Part shown: one piece after another, positions 9,585 through 17,107 of the stretch
How the letters are laid out: the number at the start of each line of letters is the position of its first letter
How positions within the stretch are numbered: the stretch's first letter is position 1
NCBI GenBank assembly: GCA_013696305.1
Contig: JACCYV010000375.1
Coordinates: 1-46,357, forward strand
DNA length: 46,357 nucleotides
From: Nitrospira sp.
GTDB taxonomy: Bacteria > Nitrospirota > Nitrospiria > Nitrospirales > Nitrospiraceae
Reading direction: 5' to 3'
Translations under genes and position numbers: made by a program
The notes under the pieces: generated by a model
What the model saw: the letters and a program-made list of their open reading frames with translations, nothing else
What the model was told of the DNA's origin: nothing
Databases searched by the model: none

Positions 9585-10724
9585 TCAGTCCGCCTGTGAC
9601 GCCGCAGCGCGCGCCTCATCCTGCTGGCGCTGTGCCTCGGTCTCTTCCGCCAGGGCCGCTTTAATATCCCGATCCCGCTCAGCCTTTTCTTTCTCATATT
9701 CCGTCGCGCTGATGATGTCGATCTTCCAGCCGGTCAACCGCGCGGCAAGCCGCACATTTTGCCCGTTCTTCCCGATGGCCAGAGACAATTGTGAATCCGC
9801 CACGACAACCAAGGCTGATTTCTTTTCTTCGTCGATTCCCACCTTCTCGATCGTGGCAGGATTCAACGCCTCTGCAATGAAGACGCGCGGATCTTGCGTC
9901 CATGTGATGATGTCGATCTTTTCACCGCGCAATTCCCTTACCACCGCCTGCACACGTGAGCCTTTAATGCCAACACAGGCCCCCACCGGGTCCACGGCCT
10001 TGTCACGCGACGAAACGGCGATCTTCGTTCGATCCCCAGGCTCACGCACGATCGACTTGATTTCGACGATCTTTTCTCCGACCTCCGGGACCTCAAGCTC
10101 GAACATTTTTGCCACGAACTGGGGGTGGCTGCGTGAGAGGATGACCTGCACATCCTTAGGCGTGCGACGTACCTCCAACAGCAAGGCCTTCACGCGATCA
10201 CCACGGCGATAGGTTTCGCGTGGGATCTGCTCTTGAATGGGAAGAATCGCCTCTGTCTTGCCGAGATCGACCAGGAAATTTCGCCGTTCCATGCCGAGAA
10301 TAATTCCATTCACCAGGTCACCTTGGCGGGTCGAGTACTCCTTCTGAACCGCTTCCCATTCAGCCTCTCGCACCTTCTGAAAAATAACCTGCTTCGCCGT
10401 TTGGGCAGCGATACGACCCAGTTCGTCCATTTCGATCAAGGAACCGATCTCATCACCGACCTCTGCGCCTTCGTCAAAGAGGCGCGCCTCCTTCAGAGAA
10501 ATCTCGGCTTTCGGATTCGCCACCGTATCGACAATGATCTTCTTCGAGACGACTGAGATCTCGCCGGTTTTGCCGTCAATTTCCACTTGAATGTTTTCGG
10601 CCTGACCGAAACGTTTCTTTGCGGCGGTTAGAAGTGCCGACTCGATCGCGCCAATGACCCTGGCCTTATCGATCCCTTTTTGACGACCGATTTCATCAAT
10701 GACTGCGATCAATTCTCGGTTCAT
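9585..10724 (-). CDS. nusA: Transcription elongation/termination factor NusA
   Basis: 379 residues: an N-terminal RNA-polymerase-binding domain, S1 (about residues 135-200, GIILGMERRNFLVDLG), and two KH domains (KGSRVQAVVRELRGEKIDII and GKNGQNVRLAARLTGWKIDII). It lacks the acidic repeats found at the C-terminus of the 495-residue E. coli protein and ends in a short Glu/Ala-rich helix, like shorter NusA proteins of many phyla. GAGGTG precedes the ATG. It lies 45 bases after rimP. Because NusA modulates hairpin-dependent pausing and termination, the terminator just upstream of rimP could allow it to control its own operon (inference). Confidence 0.97.
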   Translation of the reverse strand: MNRELIAVIDEIGRQKGIDKARVIGAIESALLTAAKKRFGQAENIQVEIDGKTGEISVVSKKIIVDTVANPKAEISLKEARLFDEGAEVGDEIGSLIEMDELGRIAAQTAKQVIFQKVREAEWEAVQKEYSTRQGDLVNGIILGMERRNFLVDLGKTEAILPIQEQIPRETYRRGDRVKALLLEVRRTPKDVQVILSRSHPQFVAKMFELEVPEVGEKIVEIKSIVREPGDRTKIAVSSRDKAVDPVGACVGIKGSRVQAVVRELRGEKIDIITWTQDPRVFIAEALNPATIEKVGIDEEKKSALVVVADSQLSLAIGKNGQNVRLAARLTGWKIDIISATEYEKEKAERDRDIKAALAEETEAQRQQDEARAAASQAD

Positions 10725-10769
10725 AGCTCACACCTCATGGTTAACCCACCACCCCGGCATTCACTGCTG

Positions 10770-11288
10770 CTAAGAAAACTCCACCTTCCGACGCGCCAAG
10801 GCGATGTGATCAAATTCAATCCGAACGGTTTCCGTCGATTTTTTTTGTTGAACCACGAGCGTCACGGCACCGTCTTCAACCTCTACGACTGTTCCGACGA
10901 TCCGCCATTGCTCATGAATAGGCTCGCGCAACTTGAGATTTACGGGCTGTCCAATCAGGCGCCGATAGTCTCGTACTCCCCGCAATGGCCGATCTAGGCC
11001 CGGCGACGATACCTCCAGCGTGTAGGCATGAGGAAACGGGTCCATGACATCGAGCGCCGGACTCAGCGAGCGATGCGCCTGCTCACAATCTGTCAGCGTG
11101 ACTCCTCCCGGTTTGTCGATAAAGACACGGATCACAGTCCGCGGGCCTTGGCCGGCACAGATTGCCTCGACCAATTCCAGACCATACGACTGTAAAATAG
11201 GCGCCGCGACTTCCAGCACACGCAGATTCAGGGCCTCAGCACGTTTGACTGAGGGCTTACCTGCAGGCACTGCTCCCGCTTCACTCAT
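10770..11288 (-). CDS. rimP: Ribosome maturation factor RimP
   Basis: 172 residues when started at ATG 11288 (MSEAGAVPAGKPSVKRAEAL). A longer frame to 11330 is open, but its first codons lie inside a terminator hairpin, so it is rejected as the start. RimP assists late 30S assembly. The family blocks GLELVEAICAGQGPRTVIRVFIDKPGGVTLTDCEQAHRSLSPALD, YTLEVSSPGLDRPLR and a C-terminal SH3-like part with IEFDHIALARRKVEF are clear. The Shine-Dalgarno is poor. It heads the rimP-nusA-infB operon. Confidence 0.93.
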   Translation of the reverse strand: MSEAGAVPAGKPSVKRAEALNLRVLEVAAPILQSYGLELVEAICAGQGPRTVIRVFIDKPGGVTLTDCEQAHRSLSPALDVMDPFPHAYTLEVSSPGLDRPLRGVRDYRRLIGQPVNLKLREPIHEQWRIVGTVVEVEDGAVTLVVQQKKSTETVRIEFDHIALARRKVEFS

Positions 11289-11300
11289 AAGACAAAAGAA

Positions 11301-11332
11301 GCTCAAACAAAAAAGTGGGCCTTGGCCCACTT
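11301..11332 (-). terminator. Intrinsic terminator between dat and rimP (possible attenuator)
   Basis: A perfect inverted repeat, AAGTGGGCC (11313-11321) and GGCCCACTT (11324-11332), has a two-base centre. On the minus strand it is followed by TTTTTTGTTTG. This is a strong intrinsic terminator for the upstream dat operon, 48 bases after the dat stop. It ends only about 15 bases before the rimP ATG, leaving no room for a promoter between the terminator and rimP. Confidence 0.85.
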
Positions 11333-11343
11333 ACAGCGCGGGA

Positions 11344-11372
11344 ACAATACCATGCCATATTATTGAAAGCAA
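11344..11372 (-). promoter_or_regulatory. Weak candidate promoter for rimP operon, upstream of the terminator
   Basis: On the minus strand TTGCTT (11372-11367) and TATTGT (11349-11344) are separated by exactly 17 bases. The match to the sigma-70 consensus is modest (3/6 and 4/6). If used, the transcript would start a few bases before the terminator hairpin, so initiation and termination would be tightly linked. It is included because the operon needs a promoter somewhere here. Confidence 0.3.
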
Positions 11373-11379
11373 GAGGCGG

Positions 11380-12219
11380 TTACCCGGTGAACGCGTTCCA
11401 TCGAGCGGATAAGAGGCGTGACACAACGCCCGGCGCGCCGTCTCCGATCATTTTCCCATCGACCCGCACCACGGGCAATACATCCACAGTCGTTCCTGTC
11501 AAAAAGACTTCAGACGCCGTGAACAACTCATTCCGACTGACAAAGGCCTCCGCAACGGCGAGGCCTTCTTTCCGAGCCAACTCCAATACGATCGCGCGCG
11601 TGACGCCGGACAGAATTTTGTGCCCTTCGGGAGCGGTTTGAATAACACTATTTCGCACCACCATCACATTGCTGACCGATCCTTCCGTCACCATGCCCTC
11701 CCGAATCAAGATCGCTTCAAACACTCCGGCCTCTTTGGCCTGTTGACGCGCCAGCACATTAGCCAGCAGATTGACGCTCTTGATATCGCAACGTCCCCAG
11801 CGGATATCGTCGATCGTGATGGCTTGAACCCCCGCATTTCGAACCGATGCCCCGAGCGGGTGAAGTTCGCGGAAGGTCAGAATGGTGGCCGGAGAGATGT
11901 CAATGGGAAAGGGATGATCTCGAGGAGCTTGTCCGCGGGTGATCTGCAGATAGATCTTAGTCTCCGGAAATCGGCTCAGCCGAAGGCCCTCATGAATCAA
12001 TGAGGTCCATTGAGCCATGGTGTGGCCCGTTGCCAGCTGCAGCGACTGCGCACTCCGCTCCAGCCGGGTCAGATGGGCCTCAATGGAGAAGGGCCGGCCG
12101 CGGTAGGTACGAAGGACTTCGTAAACACCATCACCGAACTGAAACCCACGATCCTCAATGCTGACGACGGCGTCAGCCAGCGGGCTAAAGCGACCATTCA
12201 CGCAGGCCATGTCAGGCAT
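11380..12219 (-). CDS. dat: D-amino acid aminotransferase (class IV PLP enzyme)
   Basis: 279 residues, the length of bacterial D-alanine transaminases. It exchanges amino groups between D-amino acids and 2-oxo acids, typically giving D-glutamate for peptidoglycan. The PLP lysine is in CDIKSVNLLANVLA (Lys147). The block EDRGFQFGDGVYEVLRTY and, most telling, APRDHPFP with an Arg-x-His pair (100-102) match the D-amino acid transaminase carboxylate site rather than IlvE. TEGSVSNV and TGTTVDVLPV complete the PLP site. It is the last gene of a four-gene run and is followed by a strong terminator. A branched-chain aminotransferase is the main alternative. Confidence 0.85.
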   Translation of the reverse strand: MPDMACVNGRFSPLADAVVSIEDRGFQFGDGVYEVLRTYRGRPFSIEAHLTRLERSAQSLQLATGHTMAQWTSLIHEGLRLSRFPETKIYLQITRGQAPRDHPFPIDISPATILTFRELHPLGASVRNAGVQAITIDDIRWGRCDIKSVNLLANVLARQQAKEAGVFEAILIREGMVTEGSVSNVMVVRNSVIQTAPEGHKILSGVTRAIVLELARKEGLAVAEAFVSRNELFTASEVFLTGTTVDVLPVVRVDGKMIGDGAPGVVSRLLSARWNAFTG

Positions 12220-12246
12220 GACACATTTCTCGCCGCTCCTATTTTT

Positions 12247-12579
12247 TCAGGACACCGTCACATAAAAAATTTGCCGGTCCTCTGCGGTGAATTTCCAGCC
12301 CATCCGTTTTTCAAACACCAGTCGGTGAGTCCCGACCGCCACCGGATTGAACTCGAACGTTCGCTGTCCATTGTCGACTGCGTTATTGCTGGCGATGCGA
12401 AGAAAATCGTCCTCGACCAGAGGCATCACGGCGGCGTCATAGACCGGGACCCACTGTTCCCCTCTTGTGCGATCCTCCCACAAGTGAATGTGGATAGATG
12501 CCCCCCTTCGAGCCGTGAGCGTTTTGGCTCCCGGCTCCTGCTCAGCTCCCTTCGGTACCGCCTTGCTTGATGGACTCAT
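12247..12579 (-). CDS. Small chagasin-like (I42-type) protein, tentative
   Basis: 110 residues. The C-terminal half, with VGTHRLVFEKRMGWKF followed by an alternating beta strand (RQIFYVTVS), resembles the last strands and the R-x-W region of chagasin-type cysteine-peptidase inhibitors. A GEQWVPVYD stretch sits where the NPTTG-like loop is expected, although the NPTTG motif itself is not conserved. No signal peptide is seen, so if it is an inhibitor it acts inside the cell or is exported another way. It lies 39 bases after the Rieske gene and 27 before dat, so it is co-transcribed. The family call is weak, but the gene itself is well supported by context. Confidence 0.55.
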   Translation of the reverse strand: MSPSSKAVPKGAEQEPGAKTLTARRGASIHIHLWEDRTRGEQWVPVYDAAVMPLVEDDFLRIASNNAVDNGQRTFEFNPVAVGTHRLVFEKRMGWKFTAEDRQIFYVTVS

Positions 12580-12618
12580 AACTCTCTCTTGTGACTTTGG
12601 ACCCCTGGTCCATTGAGG

Positions 12619-12936
12619 CTATACTTTACGCCGCCCCCCGATGAACACCTGGCCCCCTTCCACGCGCACATCATAACTCCCGACGCAGTAGCCCCCCCCG
12701 TCCGTTCCTTGTCCGTTTCGCACATCGAACGCCAGATCATGCCAGGGGCAGGAGACGACATGGCCCTTCACGCGCCCTTTATTCAGCGGGCCGCCTTCGT
12801 GAGGACAGGCATTGTAAATGGCGTGAAAACGTCCTTCGATATTAAACAACGCGATAGCACGCTCATGTACTTTCACGACCTTGACTTGGCCGGGAGGAAT
12901 ATCCTCGACCTTAGCCACACACTGAAACCCTTCCAT
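12619..12936 (-). CDS. Rieske-type [2Fe-2S] ferredoxin
   Basis: 105 residues forming one Rieske domain. The two cluster motifs are CPHEGGPL (Cys44, His46) and CPWHDLAFD (Cys63, His66). There is no signal peptide or transmembrane segment, so this is a soluble, NirD-like or oxygenase-ferredoxin-like electron carrier in the cytoplasm. The start ATG has GGAG at good spacing and lies 16 bases after the DUF192 gene. No reductase or oxygenase partner is adjacent. The partner could be the Rieske oxygenase at 38609-39697, but nothing in the sequence proves that. Confidence 0.9.
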   Translation of the reverse strand: MEGFQCVAKVEDIPPGQVKVVKVHERAIALFNIEGRFHAIYNACPHEGGPLNKGRVKGHVVSCPWHDLAFDVRNGQGTDGGGYCVGSYDVRVEGGQVFIGGRRKV

Positions 12937-12952
12937 AAAACACTCCGATACC

Positions 12953-13450
12953 TTACATGCGAAGCGTAAATTTCAGCTCCATTCCCACCTCAAGCCCTTC
13001 TCGCCGAACGTAGCCCCCATCGGCTTCGATCAAGTAACGAATCGGCTCGGGCGCAGGTCCATACAGCGGACAAGGATCCTGCGGGCAGGGCGGCACATGC
13101 TCCAAGATATGCACCACGTGGTGGCTCTCATCAACCCATAACATATCGACGGGGATGCGAAACTGTTTGGTTCGAACCCGATGCAATCCCGTCGACTCAA
13201 AGATATAAAGCATCCCTGTGTCGGCTGGCAATCCTTCCCGGAACGCCAGCCCGAAGAGAAGCTTCTCGGGAGTGCTGGCGACTTCCGTTTCCATGACCTT
13301 CCCATTCGGAAATTCCACAATGATGAGCTCGGATTCCTTTGGACCTCCGAGAAATAGGCTGATGCTGACCAGCAGAATCACTAAGAGCACGAACGTCACG
13401 ATTTTTTTGCGACGCTGCTCCGATTCAGGCCCGCGCCCGCTCTTCACCAT
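12953..13450 (-). CDS. DUF192 family exported protein
   Basis: 165 residues. Residues 16-35 form a single hydrophobic helix after a basic N-terminus, a signal anchor or signal peptide. The rest is a DUF192 domain: VEFPNGKVMETEVASTPEKLLFGLAFREGLPADTGMLYIFE, IPVDMLWVDESHHVVHI and a C-terminal VRREGLEVGMELKF. DUF192 proteins are small periplasmic or secreted proteins of unknown function, common in bacteria and archaea. A CPQDPCPLYG stretch adds two cysteines in a loop. It is the first gene of the DUF192-Rieske-I42-dat run and is divergent from the ferredoxin gene at 13695. Confidence 0.9.
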   Translation of the reverse strand: MVKSGRGPESEQRRKKIVTFVLLVILLVSISLFLGGPKESELIIVEFPNGKVMETEVASTPEKLLFGLAFREGLPADTGMLYIFESTGLHRVRTKQFRIPVDMLWVDESHHVVHILEHVPPCPQDPCPLYGPAPEPIRYLIEADGGYVRREGLEVGMELKFTLRM

Positions 13451-13574
13451 AATGAAATACCGTTGAACATGGCTGCATCCTCACTTGGTCGCAGACGCGC
13501 AGATCCGCATCTACATTGGGCCCAAAGCCCCATGACTTTTAGAGCGCTAGGCCTTCTTCCCAAGTCTCGCTCTG

Positions 13575-13604
13575 TTGACTTGCCGAAGAATCGCAGCTTA
13601 GAAT
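13575..13604 (+). promoter_or_regulatory. Sigma-70-type promoter of the ferredoxin gene
   Basis: TTGACT (13575-13580) and TAGAAT (13599-13604) are separated by 18 bases, each matching the consensus at 5 of 6 positions. The predicted start near 13611 gives an 84-base leader before the ferredoxin ATG. Confidence 0.65.
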
Positions 13605-13612
13605 GCGATCCT

Positions 13613-13627
13613 GTTTCGCCGCGAAAC
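13613..13627. promoter_or_regulatory. 15-bp palindrome at the predicted transcription start (operator candidate)
   Basis: GTTTCGC-C-GCGAAAC is a perfect 7-bp dyad around one base. It begins 8 bases after the -10 box, so it overlaps the predicted start site, where a repressor would block transcription. It could also form a short RNA hairpin at the mRNA 5' end. Confidence 0.4.
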
Positions 13628-13694
13628 TATGGTCGCGACGGCACGAAATTGTCAACATCTTATCCGTCATTAAGGAAATGAGGAGGCACAGGCC

Positions 13695-14042
13695 ATGGCG
13701 CTTCTGATCACCGATGAATGTATTTCTTGCGGGGCATGCCTGCCCGAATGTCCCAATGAGGCGATATTCGAAACGCGAAGCGACGCCGAAGGCAAAGGCA
13801 ATCATGTCGGCGACGGACAGGGGGTCGGCGACAATATTTACATCATCACTCATGATCGTTGCACGGAGTGCGTCGGGCACTTTGACGAACCGCAATGCGC
13901 GGCGGTCTGCCCGGTGGACAATTGCTGCATATCCGACCCGGCCTACCCGGAAACGACCGACGTGTTGCTGGAAAAAGCCAAGACTCTGAACCCGGACAAA
14001 GAAATCGATGCTGCCAAGGTCTGGAGCGGCGTTCGCAACTAA
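13695..14042 (+). CDS. 2[4Fe-4S] ferredoxin of the Allochromatium/YfhL type
   Basis: 115 residues. The first cluster motif is CISCGACLPEC (Cys9, 12, 15, 19). The second is CTECVGHFDEPQCAAVC (Cys56, 59, 68, 72) with the eight-residue insertion between the second and third cysteines that marks the Allochromatium-type ferredoxins, which have very low potentials. Two more cysteines (77-78) follow. The linker between the motifs (residues 28-50) is longer than usual and rich in Gly and Asp. GAGGAGG precedes the ATG. It is monocistronic with a clear promoter and a hairpin after the stop. A soluble low-potential electron carrier, for example for reductive CO2 fixation, is a reasonable inference. Confidence 0.93.
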   Translation: MALLITDECISCGACLPECPNEAIFETRSDAEGKGNHVGDGQGVGDNIYIITHDRCTECVGHFDEPQCAAVCPVDNCCISDPAYPETTDVLLEKAKTLNPDKEIDAAKVWSGVRN

Positions 14043-14075
14043 GTCTCACCTGTCAATACATGTGCGTGGCACCAT

Positions 14076-14098
14076 GAAGGCTCCTTCCGGGAGCCTTC
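14076..14098 (+). terminator. Hairpin after the ferredoxin gene
   Basis: A perfect 9-bp stem GAAGGCTCC/GGAGCCTTC with a 5-base loop lies 34 bases after the ferredoxin stop. Only a weak T-rich tract follows (gctgcttctccctg), so it may be an inefficient or Rho-assisted terminator. Confidence 0.5.
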
Positions 14099-14280
14099 GC
14101 TGCTTCTCCCTGATATCCTGACAGCACTTAGACTCTCGAAACATCACTCCTCTGGATTTCCGCTGTCGGCCGCTGTAGACTTTGAGTGCGGAGAGTCCTG
14201 GTAAGGACACGCAATTCATCTCGCATGAGGTGTGGTCCTATCACAACCCGTCACCCAGTCTTTCTCACCGGGAGGTGCCC

Positions 14281-14616
14281 ATGATGCGCTTTACCCATTT
14301 GACTTTACTTGGCTGCCTGGCCAGCCTCTTTCTCTCAAGCCAGACACTCGCCAGCACCGCAGATGTCGGCATAGTCATAGAGAGTTTCGTCACGAAACAA
14401 TTTCCGGGTGCGGCCAGTCACTTTTGGATTGTGAATGAAACACAATGGGATGGTGACGAAATGATTGTCGATGTTGCCGCGATCGTCACAGATCGCCTGC
14501 TGACCGAGCCCACCGCGAGCCGCTTCTTACTGCTGATCGTGGCCGGGAACCTCAAAGGGTCCCAAAGTATCCCTCTGGACGCCGTGACGGAGTGCAAGAA
14601 GGAACAAGAGGCCTGA
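14281..14616 (+). CDS. Small secreted protein of unknown function
   Basis: 111 residues from ATG 14281, which has GGGAGGT 4-9 bases upstream. The open frame continues upstream to 14182 but without a ribosome site, and the signal peptide starts at this ATG (MMRFTHLTLLGCLASLFLSS, cleavage near TLAS). The mature protein is about 88 residues, with a likely beta-alpha pattern and one cysteine near the C-terminus (TECKKEQEA). No family is recognised. It faces the cupredoxin gene, and a strong bidirectional terminator lies between them. Confidence 0.75.
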   Translation: MMRFTHLTLLGCLASLFLSSQTLASTADVGIVIESFVTKQFPGAASHFWIVNETQWDGDEMIVDVAAIVTDRLLTEPTASRFLLLIVAGNLKGSQSIPLDAVTECKKEQEA

Positions 14617-14658
14617 GCAACTGCGTTGCCTCACCGAAAACCATTGTCCTAGACACGA

Positions 14659-14694
14659 CAACGCCCCGTCTGCAGCGAAGCAGACGGGGCGTTG
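14659..14694. terminator. Strong shared hairpin between convergent genes
   Basis: A perfect 15-bp stem (arms 14659-14673 and 14680-14694) with a 6-base loop lies 42 bases after the small secreted gene and 27 bases after the cupredoxin stop on the other strand. There is no long T-run on either side, but the very stable GC-rich stem midway between convergent genes fits a bidirectional terminator. Confidence 0.75.
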
Positions 14695-14721
14695 CACTAT
14701 GGGGACGTATGGACGAATCGA

Positions 14722-15201
14722 CTACTTAAGCATCAAAATCTTGCCACCGACGTGAGCCGGGTGCAAATGGCAGCGGTACAGCAGCGTATTCCCCTGCGTG
14801 GCATAGAACATATCGCTGGTCGGAACACCGATATACTTGGTTTCGCCCGGCTTCAGCACCACTTCGGCCTTCATCACAAAGGGTGAACCCTCATTGGTCA
14901 CGTCGGTCATCTGGAACCCATGCTCGCCTGTGGAATTGTTCGTCACCTTCAATACGACCGGACGGCCCGGCCGAACCTTGAAATCGATAATGGTGATTGG
15001 AGGGTACCAGGCCTTCATATTGCCGATTTCCACAGCGAACAATTCCCCATCGACTACCAATTCTTTAAACGGCTGACCGACGACGGAACCGGTTTCCAAG
15101 TCACCGATCTCGACCCCGCCAGCTTGGTGCGCATACGCGCCTGATGCCCCGGCCACCAGCATGACCAGGCCAAAAAACACTGCTACCATCGTCTTACCCA
15201 T
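14722..15201 (-). CDS. Exported cupredoxin (type 1 copper protein)
   Basis: 159 residues with a Sec signal peptide cleaved near AYAHQ (residue 24). The cupredoxin fold is shown by VVLKVTNNSTGEHGFQMT (copper ligand His94) and the C-terminal loop YRCHLHPAHVGG (Cys144 with His145, 147 and 150). The ligand Met may be replaced or lie further on (ILMLK). The product should be a periplasmic electron carrier or copper-binding protein. The Shine-Dalgarno AAGGAGGT is a perfect match to the 16S 3' end at optimal spacing, and a promoter with a 140-base leader is visible, so high expression is likely. Such soluble cupredoxins are frequent in nitrifiers. Confidence 0.88.
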   Translation of the reverse strand: MGKTMVAVFFGLVMLVAGASGAYAHQAGGVEIGDLETGSVVGQPFKELVVDGELFAVEIGNMKAWYPPITIIDFKVRPGRPVVLKVTNNSTGEHGFQMTDVTNEGSPFVMKAEVVLKPGETKYIGVPTSDMFYATQGNTLLYRCHLHPAHVGGKILMLK

Positions 15202-15347
15202 GACCTACCTCCTTAAAGAGATTAAGAAGAGATGTGATTAGGTTGGTGAATAATGACCACCGCGCCCAGTAACCTCTGCCCGACGTTCTGCACCGGAGCA
15301 CAGTCGCTACGAATCAAAATGTCCCCAAAAAGGCTAGCGAGGGACAC

Positions 15348-15377
15348 CTTATAGCACAGGGATTAAAAAGGATGCAA
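15348..15377 (-). promoter_or_regulatory. Promoter of the cupredoxin gene
   Basis: On the minus strand TTGCAT (15377-15372), an 18-base spacer and TATAAG (15353-15348) form a fair sigma-70 promoter. The predicted start near 15341 leaves a leader of about 140 bases, long enough for post-transcriptional control, although no known riboswitch was recognised. Confidence 0.5.
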
Positions 15378-15472
15378 GCAAGTTCTTAGGCGTTGCGTGA
15401 GCACTCCCGACCGGGAGACATGCAGACAATCATTCGAAGAAACGAAAAGATGTTAATTGACATTTCAGGCAC

Positions 15473-17047
15473 TTACGGAAACGATTTGACGTCAGGAGAC
15501 ACGTCTGGGGTGTGCGATCCAATCAATAGATCATAGGGTGTATAGTCATCCGTCAAGGTCAGCCCCGGGGACCATGGCTTGGTTCGTCGCGTCGCCAGCA
15601 ACGTCGCAGATTCCGGTGGCAACCGACGAGCTTCGACCTGCGATTGAATGCGCGACACCATTTCATCGTACGACATCCTGTCGATTGGGCTTCCACCGAA
15701 AAAAATCAAATTCTCCGCAGTCGTTTGATGCGGCCGCCACGGTCCCTTCACACCAAAGGATTCGATGGTGGGGAATGCCGTCTTTACCGTCTGTACCACC
15801 GCATTCGCGCGCTGGAGATCCCCGCCTTCTCCCGATGAAGCCAGATTAAGGGCCACGACACCGTTTGGATTCATCCGGCTCCGGAGCTCTGAAAAAAATT
15901 CAACCGTGGTTAAATGAAAGGGAACGAGGTGCCGGGCAAACGCGTCGACCCAGATGACGTCATAGGTCACGTTCGTGTCTCGTAAAAATACCCGGGCATC
16001 TTTGACGAACACATGATGATTGGCGGGCGGTCGATATTCGAAATATTGCTCCGCCATCTGCACGACGACGGGGTCGAACTCGACGACATCCAACTCCAAC
16101 TCCGGCCAGACCAGATCCAACCACTTGGCAAGCGATCCACCCCCATGTCCCAGGATGAGTCCCCGTTTGGGTTCCGGCGCCAGCGCCACGGCCGCCACCA
16201 TGAGCTGGCTGTAAGGCAGGAACAGGGTGACGGGATCTGCCCGCCACATGACCGCGTGCCAGGTTCGATCCAGCACCAGATATCGGAACAGGTCGTCGTC
16301 GCGGACACGCACTTGCTGATAGGGACTATCCTCCTGGTGCACAAGCCCGGCAACGGGAGGCGTCCTTCCGAACAATTGCCAACTTAAAATGAGTAGGCCG
16401 GCGAGGAATAAACCGACGAGCTTGGTCGCCCTCGCACTCCCCCGCTGCAGCCACAGCAAGCCGAGCAGCACCTGTACTACTCCCAAAGAGGCGACGAGCG
16501 TCTGGGTTCCCAACCACGAAAGAAGGAAAAATGCCGTGCCCCAGGTCCCGGCCAGACTTCCGACCGTGGAAAGGGCGATCATGCTGCCGGCGTGACGGCC
16601 AAGATACCCCATATCGACGACCGCTAAACGAAGCAGCGCCGGCATGACACCGCTCAACCCGAATGCGGGAGGGGCGAGCAACACACAGGCCGCAAGGCTG
16701 GGTCCCCATCGCGGATCTTCAACGACCTTGGCCACCTTGAAAATCGTTACCTGCCCCATCCAGGACATCAGCAAGGTCCAAGCTCCTGATCCGAGCAGCA
16801 GCCAGGCCAGAACTGCTGCGACGCGATATCGATCCGACGCCCAACCGCCGAACGCATAGCCCGAACTCATGGCCGCTAGAATGATGCCGATCAGGGCTCC
16901 CCACACATACAGCGAATTTCCGAACACCGGCGCGAGCAAACGGCTTCCGAGAATTTCCAGGGCCATGACAATCGCGCCGGTCACGAGCGCCGTCATGAGC
17001 AAAAACAGACGTGGAGTGGAATGAGAAACAGGTTCCTGCACCATCAT
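15473..17047 (-). CDS. Membrane protein with spermidine-synthase-like domain
   Basis: 524 residues. The N-terminal half (about residues 12-215) has seven or so hydrophobic helices beginning LLMTALVTGAIVMALEILGSRLLAPVFG, the signature of the MFS-like part of fused spermine/spermidine synthase family proteins. The C-terminal half is a Rossmann methyltransferase-like domain with GLILGHGGGSLAKWL, a nucleotide-binding acid in LDVVEFDPVVVQMAEQYF and DVIWVDAF. The usual polyamine-synthase pair of aspartates is not fully obvious, so the substrate may not be a polyamine. It probably shares no operon, because a short gap and the CBS gene lie upstream on the same strand. Confidence 0.85.
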   Translation of the reverse strand: MMVQEPVSHSTPRLFLLMTALVTGAIVMALEILGSRLLAPVFGNSLYVWGALIGIILAAMSSGYAFGGWASDRYRVAAVLAWLLLGSGAWTLLMSWMGQVTIFKVAKVVEDPRWGPSLAACVLLAPPAFGLSGVMPALLRLAVVDMGYLGRHAGSMIALSTVGSLAGTWGTAFFLLSWLGTQTLVASLGVVQVLLGLLWLQRGSARATKLVGLFLAGLLILSWQLFGRTPPVAGLVHQEDSPYQQVRVRDDDLFRYLVLDRTWHAVMWRADPVTLFLPYSQLMVAAVALAPEPKRGLILGHGGGSLAKWLDLVWPELELDVVEFDPVVVQMAEQYFEYRPPANHHVFVKDARVFLRDTNVTYDVIWVDAFARHLVPFHLTTVEFFSELRSRMNPNGVVALNLASSGEGGDLQRANAVVQTVKTAFPTIESFGVKGPWRPHQTTAENLIFFGGSPIDRMSYDEMVSRIQSQVEARRLPPESATLLATRRTKPWSPGLTLTDDYTPYDLLIGSHTPDVSPDVKSFP

Positions 17048-17107
17048 CGAGGAAGGACCGTTAGAGACAGTGAGGCGAAGCAGCAGAACTCAGACTGACC
17101 CTGCATC

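Noticed and set aside
11289-11330. A start for rimP at 11330
   Set aside because: It would place the first codons inside the terminator hairpin and add residues foreign to the family.
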